Assembly: GCA_030062745.1 (NCBI GenBank)
Contig: CP099846.1
Coordinates: 27,115,201-27,179,200, forward strand
DNA length: 64,000 nucleotides
Source: Capitulum mitella
Lineage: Eukaryota; Arthropoda; Thecostraca; Pollicipedomorpha; Pollicipedidae
Reading direction: 5' to 3'
Under the pieces are notes generated by a model. The model saw only the letters and a list, made by a program, of their open reading frames with translations, had not been told where the DNA came from and ran no database searches. The position numbers and the translations under genes are program-made. How positions within the stretch are numbered: the first letter of the stretch is position 1; each line of letters starts with the position of its first letter. Shown here piece by piece: positions 46,081-59,160 of the stretch.

Positions 46081-49000
46081 TTCCGTCGTACGCGCCAAAG
46101 TCCCAGGTCGAATTCACGCATGACGGCATTGGACAATGGACAACTGCAATCCAGCTACGCGCAGTTCCATCTAACGACAGACTTCGGATCACTATTACGT
46201 AAAATACCTGGCCATCATTTATCATCCTTGAGGGCAGCCGAAACGCAATGAAGCACCGTTCTATACGCACAATCATCTAGCCCATGAACAATCTAACGCA
46301 GACAGAGCAATGCGGACCCCCAGACAGCCAGACAGTCAAACCCAATACTTGACATATGCCATGCGGGCCGGCTACGATAGGCATAAACGCTGGTGGAAAC
46401 GGCAATAGCAAAACGACGAGACGGACCCGTCACCTTTTTGGCATCCAAGGCCGGTCGATTGCTCCAACAGGAAAGGCCAACTGTCAACCACTCATTTGGA
46501 CTGAATGCAAAGAAATCTCAAGGCCCGACATCGACAAGGAAAACCGCAGGGCCGTTTGTGACGTCACTGTCCAGTCGGATACCGCGCCATAAACACACAA
46601 GCACTGTGGCGGCCTCAATTCGGAAACAGACGTCGGAGCACGGAACAAAACACACTGATTTAATAAATACCCAAGGTCCCTCGCCCACACGATACAGTGC
46701 AAATGTACTACGGGAGGTATACGTGTCAGTACGCATTTTTCCATGCACACAAGTACACGCCAAACGTCTTTACACAACCGCTGGGTGGCATCACTAACAT
46801 CATGTGAGCTGTTTTTATTAACAGGACAAAAATGGTAATCGATGATGCACTCGGCACAGGAATTCACCATCGAATTGGCCGCGGGCGATTTTACATGGTC
46901 TCCTAGACCACAAACTTCATCTACTACATGTCCAAATACTTCAAACAGCCATCGCCCCAGCTGAAGATGCCTTCCTGAGTATAGTATGTTTATGGCGCAT
47001 GCAAGAAAGGATCGTACATCACAAATACTTATGTAGTTCAAGGAAAATGCGGGATTTCTGAGGAACTGATATTCTCGAACTCACAACGCCGCCCCAATTT
47101 AGCTAGCGTGTAACAATGCCCGTCGCTAGTCCACAAAATTCCTGCGGTGAATATTTACAAAAATAACCACACTCTGCCCGTTGCCTATCGTAAGGCCATA
47201 AAAGCAACCATCTACACATAAAAATACTATACCAATGTGAAAGCCATGTTTTGGTTTCTGGGGCAAAATACTGAAATGTTGGCGTCACTAGGAATGAAGT
47301 GTGGAGAACCTCGACGAACGTTCTCCTCGCAAACAAGGTCACTGCGCACAAACCCCTCGGACTTCGGTTTGAAATGTTTGACATCACGCGCTGACCATCA
47401 GCGGAGTAGCTCTCACGCGACCTTTGAAACAGTCCCAGACTTTGGCTCTGATCAGCCAGTGTCGTGCTGTGCTGTGTCTAGAACGTTCTCCGTGACCTTA
47501 ACAGCCGTAAATCAAGACACAGAGCAACGTATCATTGTACGAACAAACAAATGGGGCCTCAACCCCTAAGTGGACCAATGTTTCAACAACCAGTCAAAGA
47601 CTTCGTTTACAGAGAGCACGAGTGCCACTGAATGACATAAGCCCTTCAATTCCAGCTCATAATGAAAGAACATCTGATAATGAAAGAGCATATTTAGAGT
47701 AATCTGGGCATGTTACAAATCAGCCACATCACGTCACTATTCCAACGGTTGCAAAGATTTCTGTTATCAGGAAGTTAGGTAATAAAAGTACATATTTACT
47801 GAAACATTCAACACATCCTGACTGCACCTTTTAGCATTCACCCAGGAGTTTGCTGAGTTGGACCAAAGGCAGCCATCATGTGTTTGTGTTGTTGGTAAGT
47901 CTATCAGCAATAATAAATCATGATCCAAAGGTAGCTGGAAGTAATGAAACCACAAACCATGGCATTCTGCTTGGTAAAGTATAGAATATGTTCAAAGGAC
48001 ATCCACAAACCTGTATCCTTGCAGTGCCCTACTGAGAAAGATATGTGCACTGGTCATGAACAATAACATGTCCTTCATGACAGAGCTAAGCCCAGAAATA
48101 TGACTTGAAAACATTCGACATTGAAAAATGGCACCAAGATATATATAGATTGAGAAATGGCACTGAACTGCATCAGAACAACATGCAGTATGCCTGACAC
48201 CAGCCTTTACCTGATATCCTCATCAGTTTGGAAAGGCAATGCTGGACAATGTCATGGTTCACTTCTACCAATAATGCTCAAAAATTCCCCTCATGTCCAC
48301 CTGAAGCCATTCATCTGAATTTTCAATAAAGCCTTTGATGTCGTGCTAAAGCTTTCTGTGGTTGACACCCTGACTCTTCACATACTGCTTCAAACACCAT
48401 AAAGACACTTCAGGAGCAGTGCTGGGCGCAAATTACAAACACCAGAAACGGCCAATTCTCACCTTGTTGTGGGTGTCTGGCCAATGAACAGTGTGATGTA
48501 GCAATGGAATATTACATTCATCACGATTTCTCATTTCAGGCGTCTGGGAGTGATGCCTGAAAACGTGCCTCAAGTGAGATGTGGCAGCTAATACCATGAT
48601 GAGACCCAAAATACCAAACCACAAACGTAATATCAGTAATTAAACACACAAAAAATATAGCACAACTACCGCCACAATGATGTGAACATACAATGCTTAA
48701 ATGACACACTGATGGCACACATTACTCAGTCTCAGATTCCTGCATCTCAGGGAAAATTTCATATAAACAAGACTTTACCACAAGAAATACTCAGAGATCA
48801 ATCTAACCCATGGAGACTCCGCACAAATAATGGTTATAATTAATGCTCCTTTTAGGGGTGAATTTTGAGGGAAGAGGGGGAAAACTCACGAAGAAACATC
48901 CGCAGAAAACTCACGAAATCTGTACATTAGCCCTTCAGACATCACCTAACGTGTTCATATACCCGCATCTAACATGAAGTGAAAATGCAATTAAAAATGG

Positions 49001-50040
49001 AAATGTGATATTTCTTGATGTTAACTGCAAACCAAGGCCAAGTCAGGCCACGGATCCCTGTACCTGGCCACCTCCCAAAATCTCCAGGTCGAGCTGCAGA
49101 GTTGAGACTTGTCAGTACATACCGAGGTCACATATTACGACGCAGAACTGCGTCATGAATTCTCTGGCAAGTCAAATGCCTGGATTTCGAAAGACATCAG
49201 TGTGACAGCCTTCCTGGATCAAAGCCTGAATGCAGCAGCTCAGCCTTCTCAAAAATTTGATTTCCGATGCTTTCGCATAATTTTGACAGGTCCCATAATT
49301 TTCACCCATGTAAGCTCTACATCTCTCTCATATACTACAGGGAAATTGTCTAATGTCATTGTTATGAAGTTCTCAGGGCATGGCTCCTCGACTGTGTGTT
49401 TATGGGAGAGCTGTCTCAACGTCTGGACTAGTGGGACAGGGAGACATAACGACGTTTCGGAATGATTCACGCAAGGGTTATGAAATCAGGTTTCCTAGCT
49501 GTCAGCATTTCATGGGCATATTTCGCGGCCAAAACCTTGCTTCTTTGACTCCCAGGCAGGTTGCGTGCTCCGCTCGCCAGCAAATGTTCGCAAGGCGAGT
49601 GTGATGATTCCCTTGACAAAGCCATATGGGGGTTTAAAATCGGGTTTCCTACCCATATGCATGCAATGAGGATATTTCAGGACCAACAATTCGTTGCTTT
49701 GGCTCCAAAGCAAGATGCGTGATCCCCTCCTCCAGCAGTTGTTCACAGGCGAATGAGGCGATTTTTTTGCGGTTTCCGTGCAAATCGAATGTTTAAGTGG
49801 TACTCCATGGGTATCTCGGGCTACGGACCTTGAGCTCACTTACAAGCTGAAGCTAAGAATGATCCCCGCAGGACATGTAAATCCAGAAAATCACCATGGG
49901 GAACAATCCAATGTAACAATTATGTCATTACTTCATTGGAGCATTAGCTGGCCCACTGGCCCATCATGGCTAGGCCAGATGTGATCTACTCCTGTCTTCA
50001 CAATTCATTCTTCAGACCCAATTCTGTACCATTCGTATGT
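46081..50040. other. Intergenic, no gene recognised
   Basis: Composition becomes AT-richer and CpG-poorer, especially 47.76-48.3 kb. The phrase GGTTTCCTA(C/G)C...GCATTT..TGGGCATATTTC around 49480-49680 appears twice in diverged form about 160 bases apart. No domain was recognised in any frame. Confidence 0.4.
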
Positions 50041-52650
50041 GCTTGTTCCAAGCCCTAGCTGGAACTAATAAAGTCAGATTGCATCTTTTTTAACTGGGGA
50101 CTTCTTTTCACCTGCTTTCCCTCTGACAAGTAGAAGTCCAATGTAAATACAGACCCTCTCCTTACCACTAGATCGACTTCTGCTGCTCTGAACAAGGTCA
50201 TGCAGGGTCATCTGTCACTCATTCAATTGCACTGGAACCATTTCAAACAAAATACATAGATCAATACTGGCCTGAAAGCATTATCCAAAGCACTCAAGGT
50301 TAATCTATGACCACAATAGTAGGTGTAGGTCAGGTTAAAAATGTGGTACATGTTTTTGGTGTCAGAATATAGTTTTTATTTTGGAGTACAAAATTTTGCA
50401 GAGTAATAGTGGTCTCATTTGGCATTCTAGGTCTAAGTCAGTTCTGGAATCATACTTGCTTCTTTCTGAATGGAGACAATCATTTGCTTGCACAGTTAGA
50501 AATTTGTCAACATGGATGTAATTAGACTTTCTAATGAGGCACAAGATCAAACTTTTAGAATACAAAATATTTCTGGAGCACATATTGTTTTGGCATTCCT
50601 CAATGCCAAAAAAAAACGACTTTCCCAGTCTGGGTGCAGGGGCTGTTGCTGTTACTGTTCCAGACCTGACTCTGTTGCTATGGGATTAATAAGCCCAGCT
50701 CAACCATTTTTCCCAACCCTTGACTTAACTGATGCTTTTAAACCACTGAAATGTGTCAGCTAGATGTGAACTTAGCTTGAGACATCCCAGATGGGATCAT
50801 ATTCTGCTAAATGATTTGAGGTCAAGACAGATTGTCTTGTAAGTGGGTCAGATCATGATCATTTTTGTGTATTCAGAACCTAATATATTTAGCTCATTTT
50901 TTGGCTTTTACTCCAATTGGGAAAGGACTTAACTGGTGAAAGGGGGGAATCCCACCCACCCCCCAACCATTATTTTAACTTTTCAGGTTGGGGATCAATA
51001 TTTTGAAAGAGGGAAAATCTCCACTCTTCCCCCTTAAACTGAGCATTGTTTATAATACAACAGGAGGTCTGTGGTTTGAGTGAAAACTTTCTTTGAGGGA
51101 AAAATAGTGTGCTGACTTCTATGAAAAAAAAAACATTTTCATGACTGTTTTTATGATGTATCAATCAGGGTTGGATAAAGGATAAATAGTCCCTTTACCT
51201 TATCCAGAACACAAAATTAAGGGGTGATGTGAAGTCAAACAGTTGAAAATTATGGTATCACAGGACAAATGAAATCCTATCTAAATATTCACAATAACTT
51301 ACCTATTGTATTTGTTTACCATTTACTATGTGATGCACTGCTACCTAGCCTCATCCTCTTATGTGGATTGACCAAAGTCTGCCAAATATGTAAGCAAACA
51401 AATGACCAGCAATTGCATATGGCTGCATATCAATTTATCAGTGGGTACAAGCCTGCTTATTTTCACTGCCCTTTCTGTCAACCCTTCTCTCATTTTCCTT
51501 TCCTGTCCTGTCTGGTCAGGATGGGGAGCACATACAATCCCATTTTCACCAAACAAGATTTGGGCATACAAGTAAATAACTCTACAGTGCTTTTGGGAAC
51601 AAGAAAAGTAATTTTGCCAGCAATGATAACAAGAGAGTTGTGTTTGTTGCTCAGCCAAGTTGGTAGCTCAGTTGTCAGAGCCTCTCTCACCTCTCAGTAC
51701 TCCAGCAATGTAAGTTTAAGTTATCTCTGTGAGGGCTCTTACCAGGACCATATTTCTCCTGCATGTTATCTATCAACTGACCTATAGAAGAAGGCACTGG
51801 CTATGACTATGTGTCTGCAAATTAAAACCCGAAATTATAAGCCACAACAAAATTGTGCATGCACATATAGGGATTAGGTACGTATGATAAGCACTGCTTA
51901 GCACAGACTCTGGTCTCAAAACACCCTGGCAACCAACTGAATCTGAGAAGGGCTGAACACAAAATAGTTATATCCAAGTCCCAGGTGCTATTTTTAGAGC
52001 ATAAAAAGTTACAAAAATCTGTGTGACTAATTAAATGGCCTATATCACCACACCAATCCAGAAGTACTCTATTACAGCCTTGTATAAACTGCATAAGGAA
52101 AAGGCAAGTGAATATCTTCAAATCACCTTCTGTAAAGCAGTACAAACTGATTGAGGACAAAGCATTAATTTGCTGATACCAATGAAATGGCAAGCATAAC
52201 TAAATCATACAATAATTCACAACATAGACACTGTATCTTGGTCTGGAAAAAAACAGGAGAAAAGGAAATGTGTTCTAGTAATTTGATTTGTTCTGGTTCT
52301 GATAGGGAAGCAGTGGATTATCTGTTTTACATGATACAAAATGAGATTACAACTATTTTACCTCCTTTTCATACCAAATGCAGGGGCAGTAAAAACATGA
52401 GGAAAATGGCAAAAGAAAAGGAAAAATATGTCCTGCATTTTATTTGGCTTAGCTTTCAACTGGGAAGTGGAACATAATCTACATCACCCAGTACAAATTC
52501 AGTTTTATAGTATTACTGCTCATTTTACACAATCAAAATGGAAACACCTAACTATTCACTTATTTCTGCCACTTCAGCAACTAATTCTGAACAGCATATT
52601 GATAACACACTAAGAACTACAGATTGATTCACGTCAGGTAATACATGGAG
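50041..52650. other. Second CpG-depleted block, no gene recognised
   Basis: Only a few CG dinucleotides occur in 2.6 kb, with abundant TG and CA, like 26.3-29.1 kb. The longest open frame (51269-51787, 172 codons) lacks a recognisable domain and includes a tRNA-like SINE head, so I do not call it a gene. Confidence 0.5.
51659..51720 (+). mobile_element. Possible eroded tRNA-like SINE head
   Basis: GGTAGCTCAGTTGTCAGAGC is very close to a tRNA A-box region. The B-box position reads GTAAGTTTAAG, poorly matching, as expected for a CpG-eroded copy. Confidence 0.35.
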
Positions 52651-54217
52651 AGTTTATGCTTCAGTTCCACGTATTCTCCTAAAGCAGACAACAGAAGACA
52701 TGTTTATTACATCACTAAAAGTATGAATTATCAAACTAAAACCGCAAAATAAATCCAGGGCAAACAGTGCTGTCAACATCACAATAGCAATGCCCTTAGA
52801 TAAAAGATACCTGTACTTCAGATTCTGTCGTTTTGCAACACACAACCTTCTACAAACACTTAACCTTCACTCCTTCGCCAATCAGTCGACCCAACACTTA
52901 AACGTTGCTGTCTGTCGGCCTTTATCCAAGGCTCTGTCTAAAAACGAAAGGTCTATGGCTATCTATGGCCGTATGTGTCCAAAAAATGCATCAAGTGCGG
53001 CGAAATTGAACATTTTCTGTTGAATCAGTTTCCTCAAATAGCTTTCCTCACACGACATGACATACCGTTCGAACTACAGAAAGAAATGGGATGGTAACTG
53101 AAATGTACAATATTTCCGACAAGGATTTCGTTATTCTAGGAAAGATGTCAAGAGGAAACAGCTCATAAATCCTTTTTTCACTACTCACAGCTAGGGGTGC
53201 AGATTTGTGTTCTTTTGAGAGGGCCATGCCTCCCCTAATGTTGATTTGGGCCCCTCCAATGTTGGTTTGGCCCAGGAACGTAGCCCAGAGAGGGGCCATG
53301 GGGTCCATGACCCCCCGCTGAGCCAAGCGTCTACACTAGGTAGATAACGATTTTGCACGAATACGGAATAGTGATCATATACATGTTGAAAATCAAGCAT
53401 TATTTTTGTATACATATAAATGTTCCTCTTGATTAAATATGTCAGTTACACAAAATCGCTGCTTTTTCCTATAAACTTCGCCATATGCCAGTGGTATATG
53501 ACAAAATTCGACATCTGCCCCTTCCTCGAGGCAAATCCTGGCTACGTGCCTGGTTTGGCCTCTGCAATATTTTTTGCTGGTTGTAAAGGAAAACGGACAA
53601 CAATAACGAAAAGAACGGCCACAACAGATAAGAGATAGCAGAAAGCATAGGATAAAGCGCAAAACGACGTATCTATTTTTCTATACACCATCTTCCTTTA
53701 TATCTTCCTATATACATGGGACATAAACAATTTTTATTTGAAAAAAATTGAAAAATTAAAATATAAATATCAAAATATATAAGTAAGAAAAATTATAATT
53801 AAATATAAAAAGTGTGCTACATCCGTTGAGAAATCCACATTTGGGAAGAGGTTGGGTTGTCGGCCCTCGGCTGGGCCCTCCCAATTTCTTACAGAAACTG
53901 ACGCCCCTGCTTACAGCGGTCTTTTCGCATTGCGGGAGCAAATGTCCAGGTATATGGCGAATAATCTATGGCGCACCTAAATCATCCCTGGCGGGACGAC
54001 CCTTTCCATGATGTTTTCTTAGACGGGACATTGGGTCGCCTGCATCAGGAGCCTGAAATTTCCGAAAGCCAATCTTACATCCTTCTGCATGTTATTTAAT
54101 AATATAAAAACCAAAGCATGTCAGGTGAACGAGCTGACATATTGCCGAATTTGCGAGACACTGTAGCGCAGTAGGAATTCGTGTCGCTGTCCGATCGTTC
54201 TGCGGGCAGCATAACGG
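52651..54217. other. Intergenic, nothing firmly recognised
   Basis: CpG content returns to normal after 52.8 kb. Around 53200-53320 is GGGGCC-rich MITE-like sequence without clear ends. A TAGCGCAGTAGGAATTCG word near 54163 resembles a tRNA A-box but no B-box follows. Confidence 0.35.
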
Positions 54218-54401
54218 TGAGTGCGAACTGTACATTCCGGCTCGTGCTCTTGCGCCTGGATGTTTTTTCCAAGGTCGGTGCATGACCCCTAAAGCGTTTC
54301 TGGTACCGATGAGTGCGAGCTATACATTCCGGCTGCTCGTGCGCCTGGATGTTTTTTTCCAGGGTCGGTGCATGACCCCTAAGATGTTTCTGGTACCGAG
54401 G
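54218..54401 (+). repeat. 92-bp tandem duplication
   Basis: Two consecutive units begin TGAGTGCGA.CT.TACATTCC and end GTTTCTGGTACCGA, at 54218 and 54310. They differ by scattered substitutions and small indels. Confidence 0.85.
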
Positions 54402-55850
54402 AGCACGGCCCGTGATGTCACGCCGCTTGTGGAGGCTTGTCGACTTCTGCCGCTCGATCCGGCGGGGAGAGCATTTGGCAGATTTTCTCGTCGAACGTGG
54501 TCAGCTTCATCTCTCGATCCGGAGGGAGAGGTCTTCGGGTCCTCTTCGCGGGTCTTGCGTCTTCGTTGGTTTCAACGGTCTTGAGATGCCGGGCTTCGTT
54601 CTCGGGTTCGAGCTGTGACAACAGCTCGGCCGTGGAATGCCGTGAGAACGGCTCGGTGTGCCACACTGGTGTTCCGTGTGTTACGCAGATTGGGTCGCAT
54701 CAATACTCGCCAGAGTACAAAATGGATAAATCCAGTTCGATCCGTTTCAAATCGTATCCGGCTTGGCTGATCCAAAACCAACCTAAATCCATAAATTCCT
54801 CCAAGGCTGATCCAATCCGGATCCAATGCGCTATAAATAGTAGGCCAAAACCTAGAGAAGCCAAACTGGAAACCTCTATGTCCAATCTAATGCAACTTTG
54901 TGTGCTAAAAATTGATTAAAAATTGTCTTTAGTTGGAACTTAAAGATACATTTGAATGAGAATTAGCCACTGCCATTTTTCTAAGCACAATGCGCTTTCA
55001 AGACAATTATCTTTGTTAAAACTTTTCACCAACCAGCATTTGCATTCTTCCCCTTTCACTATCGTTTGATGGAAAACACAGGCACTCTATCCAGTTAAAC
55101 TGTCTGAATGATATGGTCTAGTTAAATGGGTTTAGGTACTATTTCCCATTTACTTAAATACCGCATGTTTCCTTGAACCCGAAATCCAAGTCCGATCCAA
55201 ATCCGTGTTTTGAGCAATTTTTCACCCAGTCCGGATTCAGTCTGCTGGACTGGATCGGACTGTATAAGATCTGTTGCATTGATCCAGTCCGTTTCGTACT
55301 ATGGTCTTCTCAAAAGAACAGCGGCGCTGAGAGTTGGTATATCTTATGGCTGGCCACACACATGTAAGGAGCGTTGCTGAAAGGCACGATGTGAAACACA
55401 TACTAACGTCGTGCAGACGACAAACAAGCACACTGCCATCTTGTGGCGGCTCGCCGAAGGTCACCGCCACAACTTTTCTAGACTAGTCAGATATTTCTTA
55501 TTGCGTTTCTTGTTGCTCGGTTGCACTGCCAATGCAAAGGTCAAAATTCTGAGAAAGTGGTGCATACTATTACAAAGTCATTTCCGTATAGCATGGGTGC
55601 CGTTTGGTGTATATCATTGAGAGGGTAACCGAGGGTCCGGCAAGCTAAATTATCCCCCAACGTGGGTTACTCAGAGGATTCGACCCTTTTATTTTGGCCA
55701 GAGGCAGTTTTCAAGTTTTTTGTTATCATTTATGAAAAAATACATGTACCCTTAAGTGTACATACAGGTAAAGTGACCGAGATTGCTCGAAGAAAACGGT
55801 TCTTGAAAAGTTTCTTGGATCTTGATGACAAACGTCTAGTAAATTAAATG
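54402..55850. other. Intergenic with GATCC-rich patches
   Basis: Words such as GATCCAAATCCG, GATCCAATCCGGATCCAATG and CAGTCCGGATTCAG recur at 54720-54850 and 55190-55290, in both orientations, and may be subterminal repeats of an unidentified element about 0.5 kb long. No gene was recognised. Confidence 0.35.
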
Positions 55851-56018
55851 CAGGGGCGCAGCCAGGATTTCCTTAAAGGGGCGGGACGAGCAGAGCGCAG
55901 TGTGGACTGAAATCATACGAAAACCACCTGCCGGGAAAACGATGTGCAATGGTTTCCACAAAAATCGGGGCTAAGGGGGGGGGGGGCGGTCCCCCGGCCC
56001 CCCATGGCTGCGCCTTTG
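55851..56018 (+). mobile_element. Short MITE, CAGGGGCGCAGCCAGG family (copy 3)
   Basis: Starts CAGGGGCGCAGCCAGGATTT and ends GGCTGCGCCTTTG, a good inverted pair. The flanks ATTAAATG and ATTAATGC are similar but not identical, possibly a decayed 8-bp target duplication as in hAT-derived MITEs. 168 bases, non-coding. Confidence 0.8.
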
Positions 56019-56664
56019 ATTAATGCATTTGCTAAATGCATTCAGTTTAGCAAATCCATTCTGATTAAATGCATTTGCTTCATGAATTTGTTACCACAGA
56101 AGGAAAACACAAGAATATACATATCGCCCGTATATATAGATATACGATATGTATAGATTTATCGTATCATTCTGTTGCACCTATGAAGTTCATGATTCCT
56201 GTATATTTAATACAGTAGACGTTTATAATCATGAAACCTAAGACACTTTGCACGAGCTGTTTCCCTGAATCGGCTTCTTGCATCTCTTAATTGTTTAATC
56301 GTACATTTCTCGATTCCTGTTTAAATTAAAAGCAGTGAAATCATGTTATATTTTAGTGCAGATAACATTCTAACATAAATCCTACTAGCGAATTAGTCAA
56401 AAAGGCCAGGAAAAACTGCATTGCTGAGCTTAAGACAATATTAAAATTGCCAGCTTATGTAACAAACGTGAGTAGTCCTAATACATCTGTATCTATTTCT
56501 TCCATTTCCAAGTAACCCTGGCCAAGACAAAAGATAACGATGTAAACTGTGACCAGGTGTTGATGACATGGACGTAACCACTATTGGGCTGGGTGGGGGA
56601 CAGGTCCTGCCCAATTTTTCCAAATGGGCACAATCGCAATTGTCTGAGTTCGTTAAAAATATTC
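56019..56664. other. Intergenic, nothing firmly recognised
   Basis: AT-rich. A GGCTGGGTGGGGGACAGG... patch near 56585-56635 resembles the CCCCCAATTTTT repeats at 24-25 kb in reverse sense. No gene. Confidence 0.35.
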
Positions 56665-56693
56665 CAAATAGCCATAGGTGGGCACTGGTCCGT

Positions 56694-56860
56694 TACTCCG
56701 TTACTTCGTTACTAACGAAGTTACTTTTTTGAGTAACGGAGTAACGGACCCGTTACTTTTATTTTACTGTAACGGACTGAGTAACGGAAGTTACTTTCGT
56801 GGTCCGTTACTCCGTTACTTTTTGGTCCGTTACTCCGTTACTCCGTTACTTTTTCAACTC
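56694..56860. repeat. Left subterminal repeats of the hAT element
   Basis: Many direct and inverted copies of GTTACTCCGTTACTT and its complement AGTAACGGAGTAACGG. Confidence 0.9.
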
Positions 56861-57392
56861 CTTACAGACACCGCCCGGCTGTATTTGCATCGGCACACCC
56901 ATTGGCTACTTGAATAGCCAACACCCAATAGCGTGCGGCGCTACAAGCGCGGCTGGGCGCGCACTCAGCTGACAATCGCGGAGTCGACTTGTTGACAATA
57001 TTCGTCAGCTGATAAACGTTGACGGCAAGCTGGCGGCAATGGTTCAGTATAAAGGCCAGCTGACTTTGGTCTCTTTTGGGACAAAAGTATTGAATTATGC
57101 GTAAGTTTGATATGACTGAAAATGATAAATTAACCAGTCGTCATTTTTCAGGCTAAAAGATATCAAAGTCATTGTCATTTATACTGGAACAGCCAGCTGA
57201 CGGCAGTTTTCAATGTTGTCTGAAGTCAGTCACGGATTGCTTACCACCGCCACACGATTCCCCGCCAAGATTACTCAAGGCTGTTGAGCACATGATTACT
57301 GCCGCCATGGCCTTCGATCTGTGATGTCCATGGGGCGATGGAGTGGTGATTGATTTTTGAGTGGCCTGAAATTTCAACTAGCTGACACTAAA

Positions 57393-57667
57393 ATGTCCCA
57401 TCAAGGCGTCTTTACACCGCCACTGGAGGTCGAAAACCTTGACTCCGAGTCCGACGGTGCCTCAGCTTCGGAGGCAGAGGACGAGCCCGGTCTGGGTCAC
57501 CCATGGCCACATCTAGAAACGTACTTTGAGTTTAAGGAGGAGGGGAAAAACATCATTTTTACGTATGTTCTGTGCCGACCGAAAGAGGTTATAATCAAGG
57601 GTCACAAGAGTAGCCTTTCAAACTAAAGGCACATATCAAGAGGAAGCATTATTTACGGTATTTCCAG
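57393..57667 (+). pseudogene. hAT transposase first exon (BED-type), frameshifted
   Basis: From MSHQGVFTPPLE through acidic residues to WPHLETYFEFKEE, then VLCRPKEVIIKGHKSSLSN. This resembles the N-terminal BED zinc-finger exon of hAT transposases. After SLSN a one-base deletion near 57625 causes a TAA; in the shifted frame LKAHIKRKHYLR follows, completing the histidine end of the finger, and a good donor (TTTCCAG/GTGAGA) ends the exon at 57667. The first cysteine of the expected CxxC pair is replaced (YVLC). A matching acceptor, TTCTCTGCAG, lies at 57770, but the next exon is interrupted after about 15 bases. Confidence 0.7.
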
Positions 57668-57792
57668 GTGAGAACAGAATGTGCACAATAAGTTGTCAGT
57701 AGTGAAGCATAATTATGAAGCTTGTCGACTATTGCTTGGACTATTTGCCTTAACCATATTCTCTGCAGGCAGTGAGATTCACATTACCCTGG

Positions 57793-58349
57793 GGGGGAGG
57801 GGCAGATCTGCGGTAATCTACCTTTCGGCCGACGCTTACGCGTAATTTTTGGGGACGCGGAAGTGGCAACACAAGTTGTGTGAACAATTTAGCCCATTCA
57901 GGTATTTTTCTAAGCACTGGCCCCTACTGGGTGTGTAAACTGACTTCGTTAGGTAACTCTTGAATTTTGATTCAGTTGACTCATGTTTGCCTTCAGCCGA
58001 TACGAGCTAACCAAACCAAAAAACAGGCAAATTGAAGCTAACAAAAAATTAGTTTTACATGCCCATCTAGGGCAATCTCTGCAACCATACAGTAGGTTTT
58101 TGGTTAGGTTAGGTTAAATCATTTTTAACTTGGAGGACAGGCTACATTGTCCATGCGATTCGAGTTACCACTTCTGCGTTCCCGAAAAAATATCAACTGG
58201 CCGAAACACCTTTCGGCTGACACATTATTTTTTGTAGACGCGGAAGTGAGGACCCAAACTCAAACATGATATGAGCCGTTGCCACTTTTGCACCTTCGAA
58301 AAATATGCATTGGCCGAAAGGTGAAGATTACCAATTCTGCCCCCTCCCG
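57793..58349. mobile_element. Nested element with ~75-bp terminal inverted repeats
   Basis: The left arm (GGGAGGGGCAGATCTGCGG... ACCTTTCGGCC...ACGCGGAAGTGGCAAC) is the imperfect reverse complement of the right arm at 58277-58349 (GTTGCCACTTTTGCACCTTC...GGCCGAAAGGTGAAGATTACC). The interior repeats CTTTCGGC and ACGCGGAAGTG. It is about 560 bases with no coding capacity, and it sits immediately inside the presumed second transposase exon of the hAT element. Confidence 0.65.
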
Positions 58350-59149
58350 TCCCCGCCCTCCCAGAGATCTCGAGATTCATTCGTCCAATGTTGATGGGAT
58401 GAATGCCATTTAATATGTTTCAACGAGATCTCCAATTCCGGACCCCAAAAATTCAAAAATTGCGAAAATAGGGCGTGGGGCAAACAAACTCCAAAATTTG
58501 GGGATTTTTGAAAGGTCACTGCGGCCGTGTTTACCAACCAATTTTCATGGGAATAACACGGTTCAGCTTGGAATGTCCAAGTCTTTTATATACCGAAAGC
58601 TGAAATTTAAAATAGAAAACCATAGGCAGTTCCAGGGAGGGCAAGAAGGGTGATTTTTGAAATAAGAAATTTCCTTTGTTTTTGTTTATTTTGGGTGATA
58701 TAAACATCAGATGTACAACTAGCAAGCCAGTTTAAGTTTATATGTAGCGCAGAGGTGGATCCAGGTAAACAAAATTGGGAGGGCACCATAAGCACAATAG
58801 TGTGCTCCCCCATTTTTTCAGTACCTGGGTGTGCGTTAGCCTGAAAATGTGTGTGTATACGCATTGTTTAGGATGTGTATGAAATGAGTCAGTGATCTTT
58901 ATTTCTACTCAAAATGTCACGATAGTGAACCGCACAACTTTGCAGCTTCACGTACAGCACATTACCGCCGAAAACGGGGACTTGGAACCGCCTCTTCGGG
59001 ACCGATTTTTTTTAAATGTTGACAAAACACGTGTGTATCAATTCCATGAAATGCCAGAAAATCTTGTGGCGCTGCGGCGAACAGTGTGGGAGCGACAAGC
59101 AAAAAGACACGGGTAGCAGAATCTGCCCCCCCACAGGGAATAGGGTTAA
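58336..59149 (+). mobile_element. TTAA-type element, copy 3 (left end damaged)
   Basis: Shares CTGCCCCCTCCC...AGATCTCGAGATTC near the left and the right terminus CAGGGAATAGGGTTAA (TTAA at 59146-59149) with the element at 6485-7706. The left TTAA end is not visible, being replaced by or merged with the inverted-repeat element before it. A GCAGAGGTGGATCCAGG word at 58747 suggests a further MITE insertion inside. Confidence 0.6.
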
Positions 59150-59160
59150 ATGAAGTGTTT

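Noticed and set aside
45427..46251. Several 100-170 codon frames on both strands upstream of SPCA
   Set aside because: Arg/Pro/Ala-rich composition artefacts of the CpG-rich block, with all strands open at once.
46484..47041. 185-codon minus-strand frame
   Set aside because: No domain, signal peptide or splice context recognised; the frame is not supported by anything beyond length.
51269..51787. 172-codon open frame
   Set aside because: Lies in CpG-depleted, low-complexity DNA and spans a tRNA-like SINE head; no recognisable domain.
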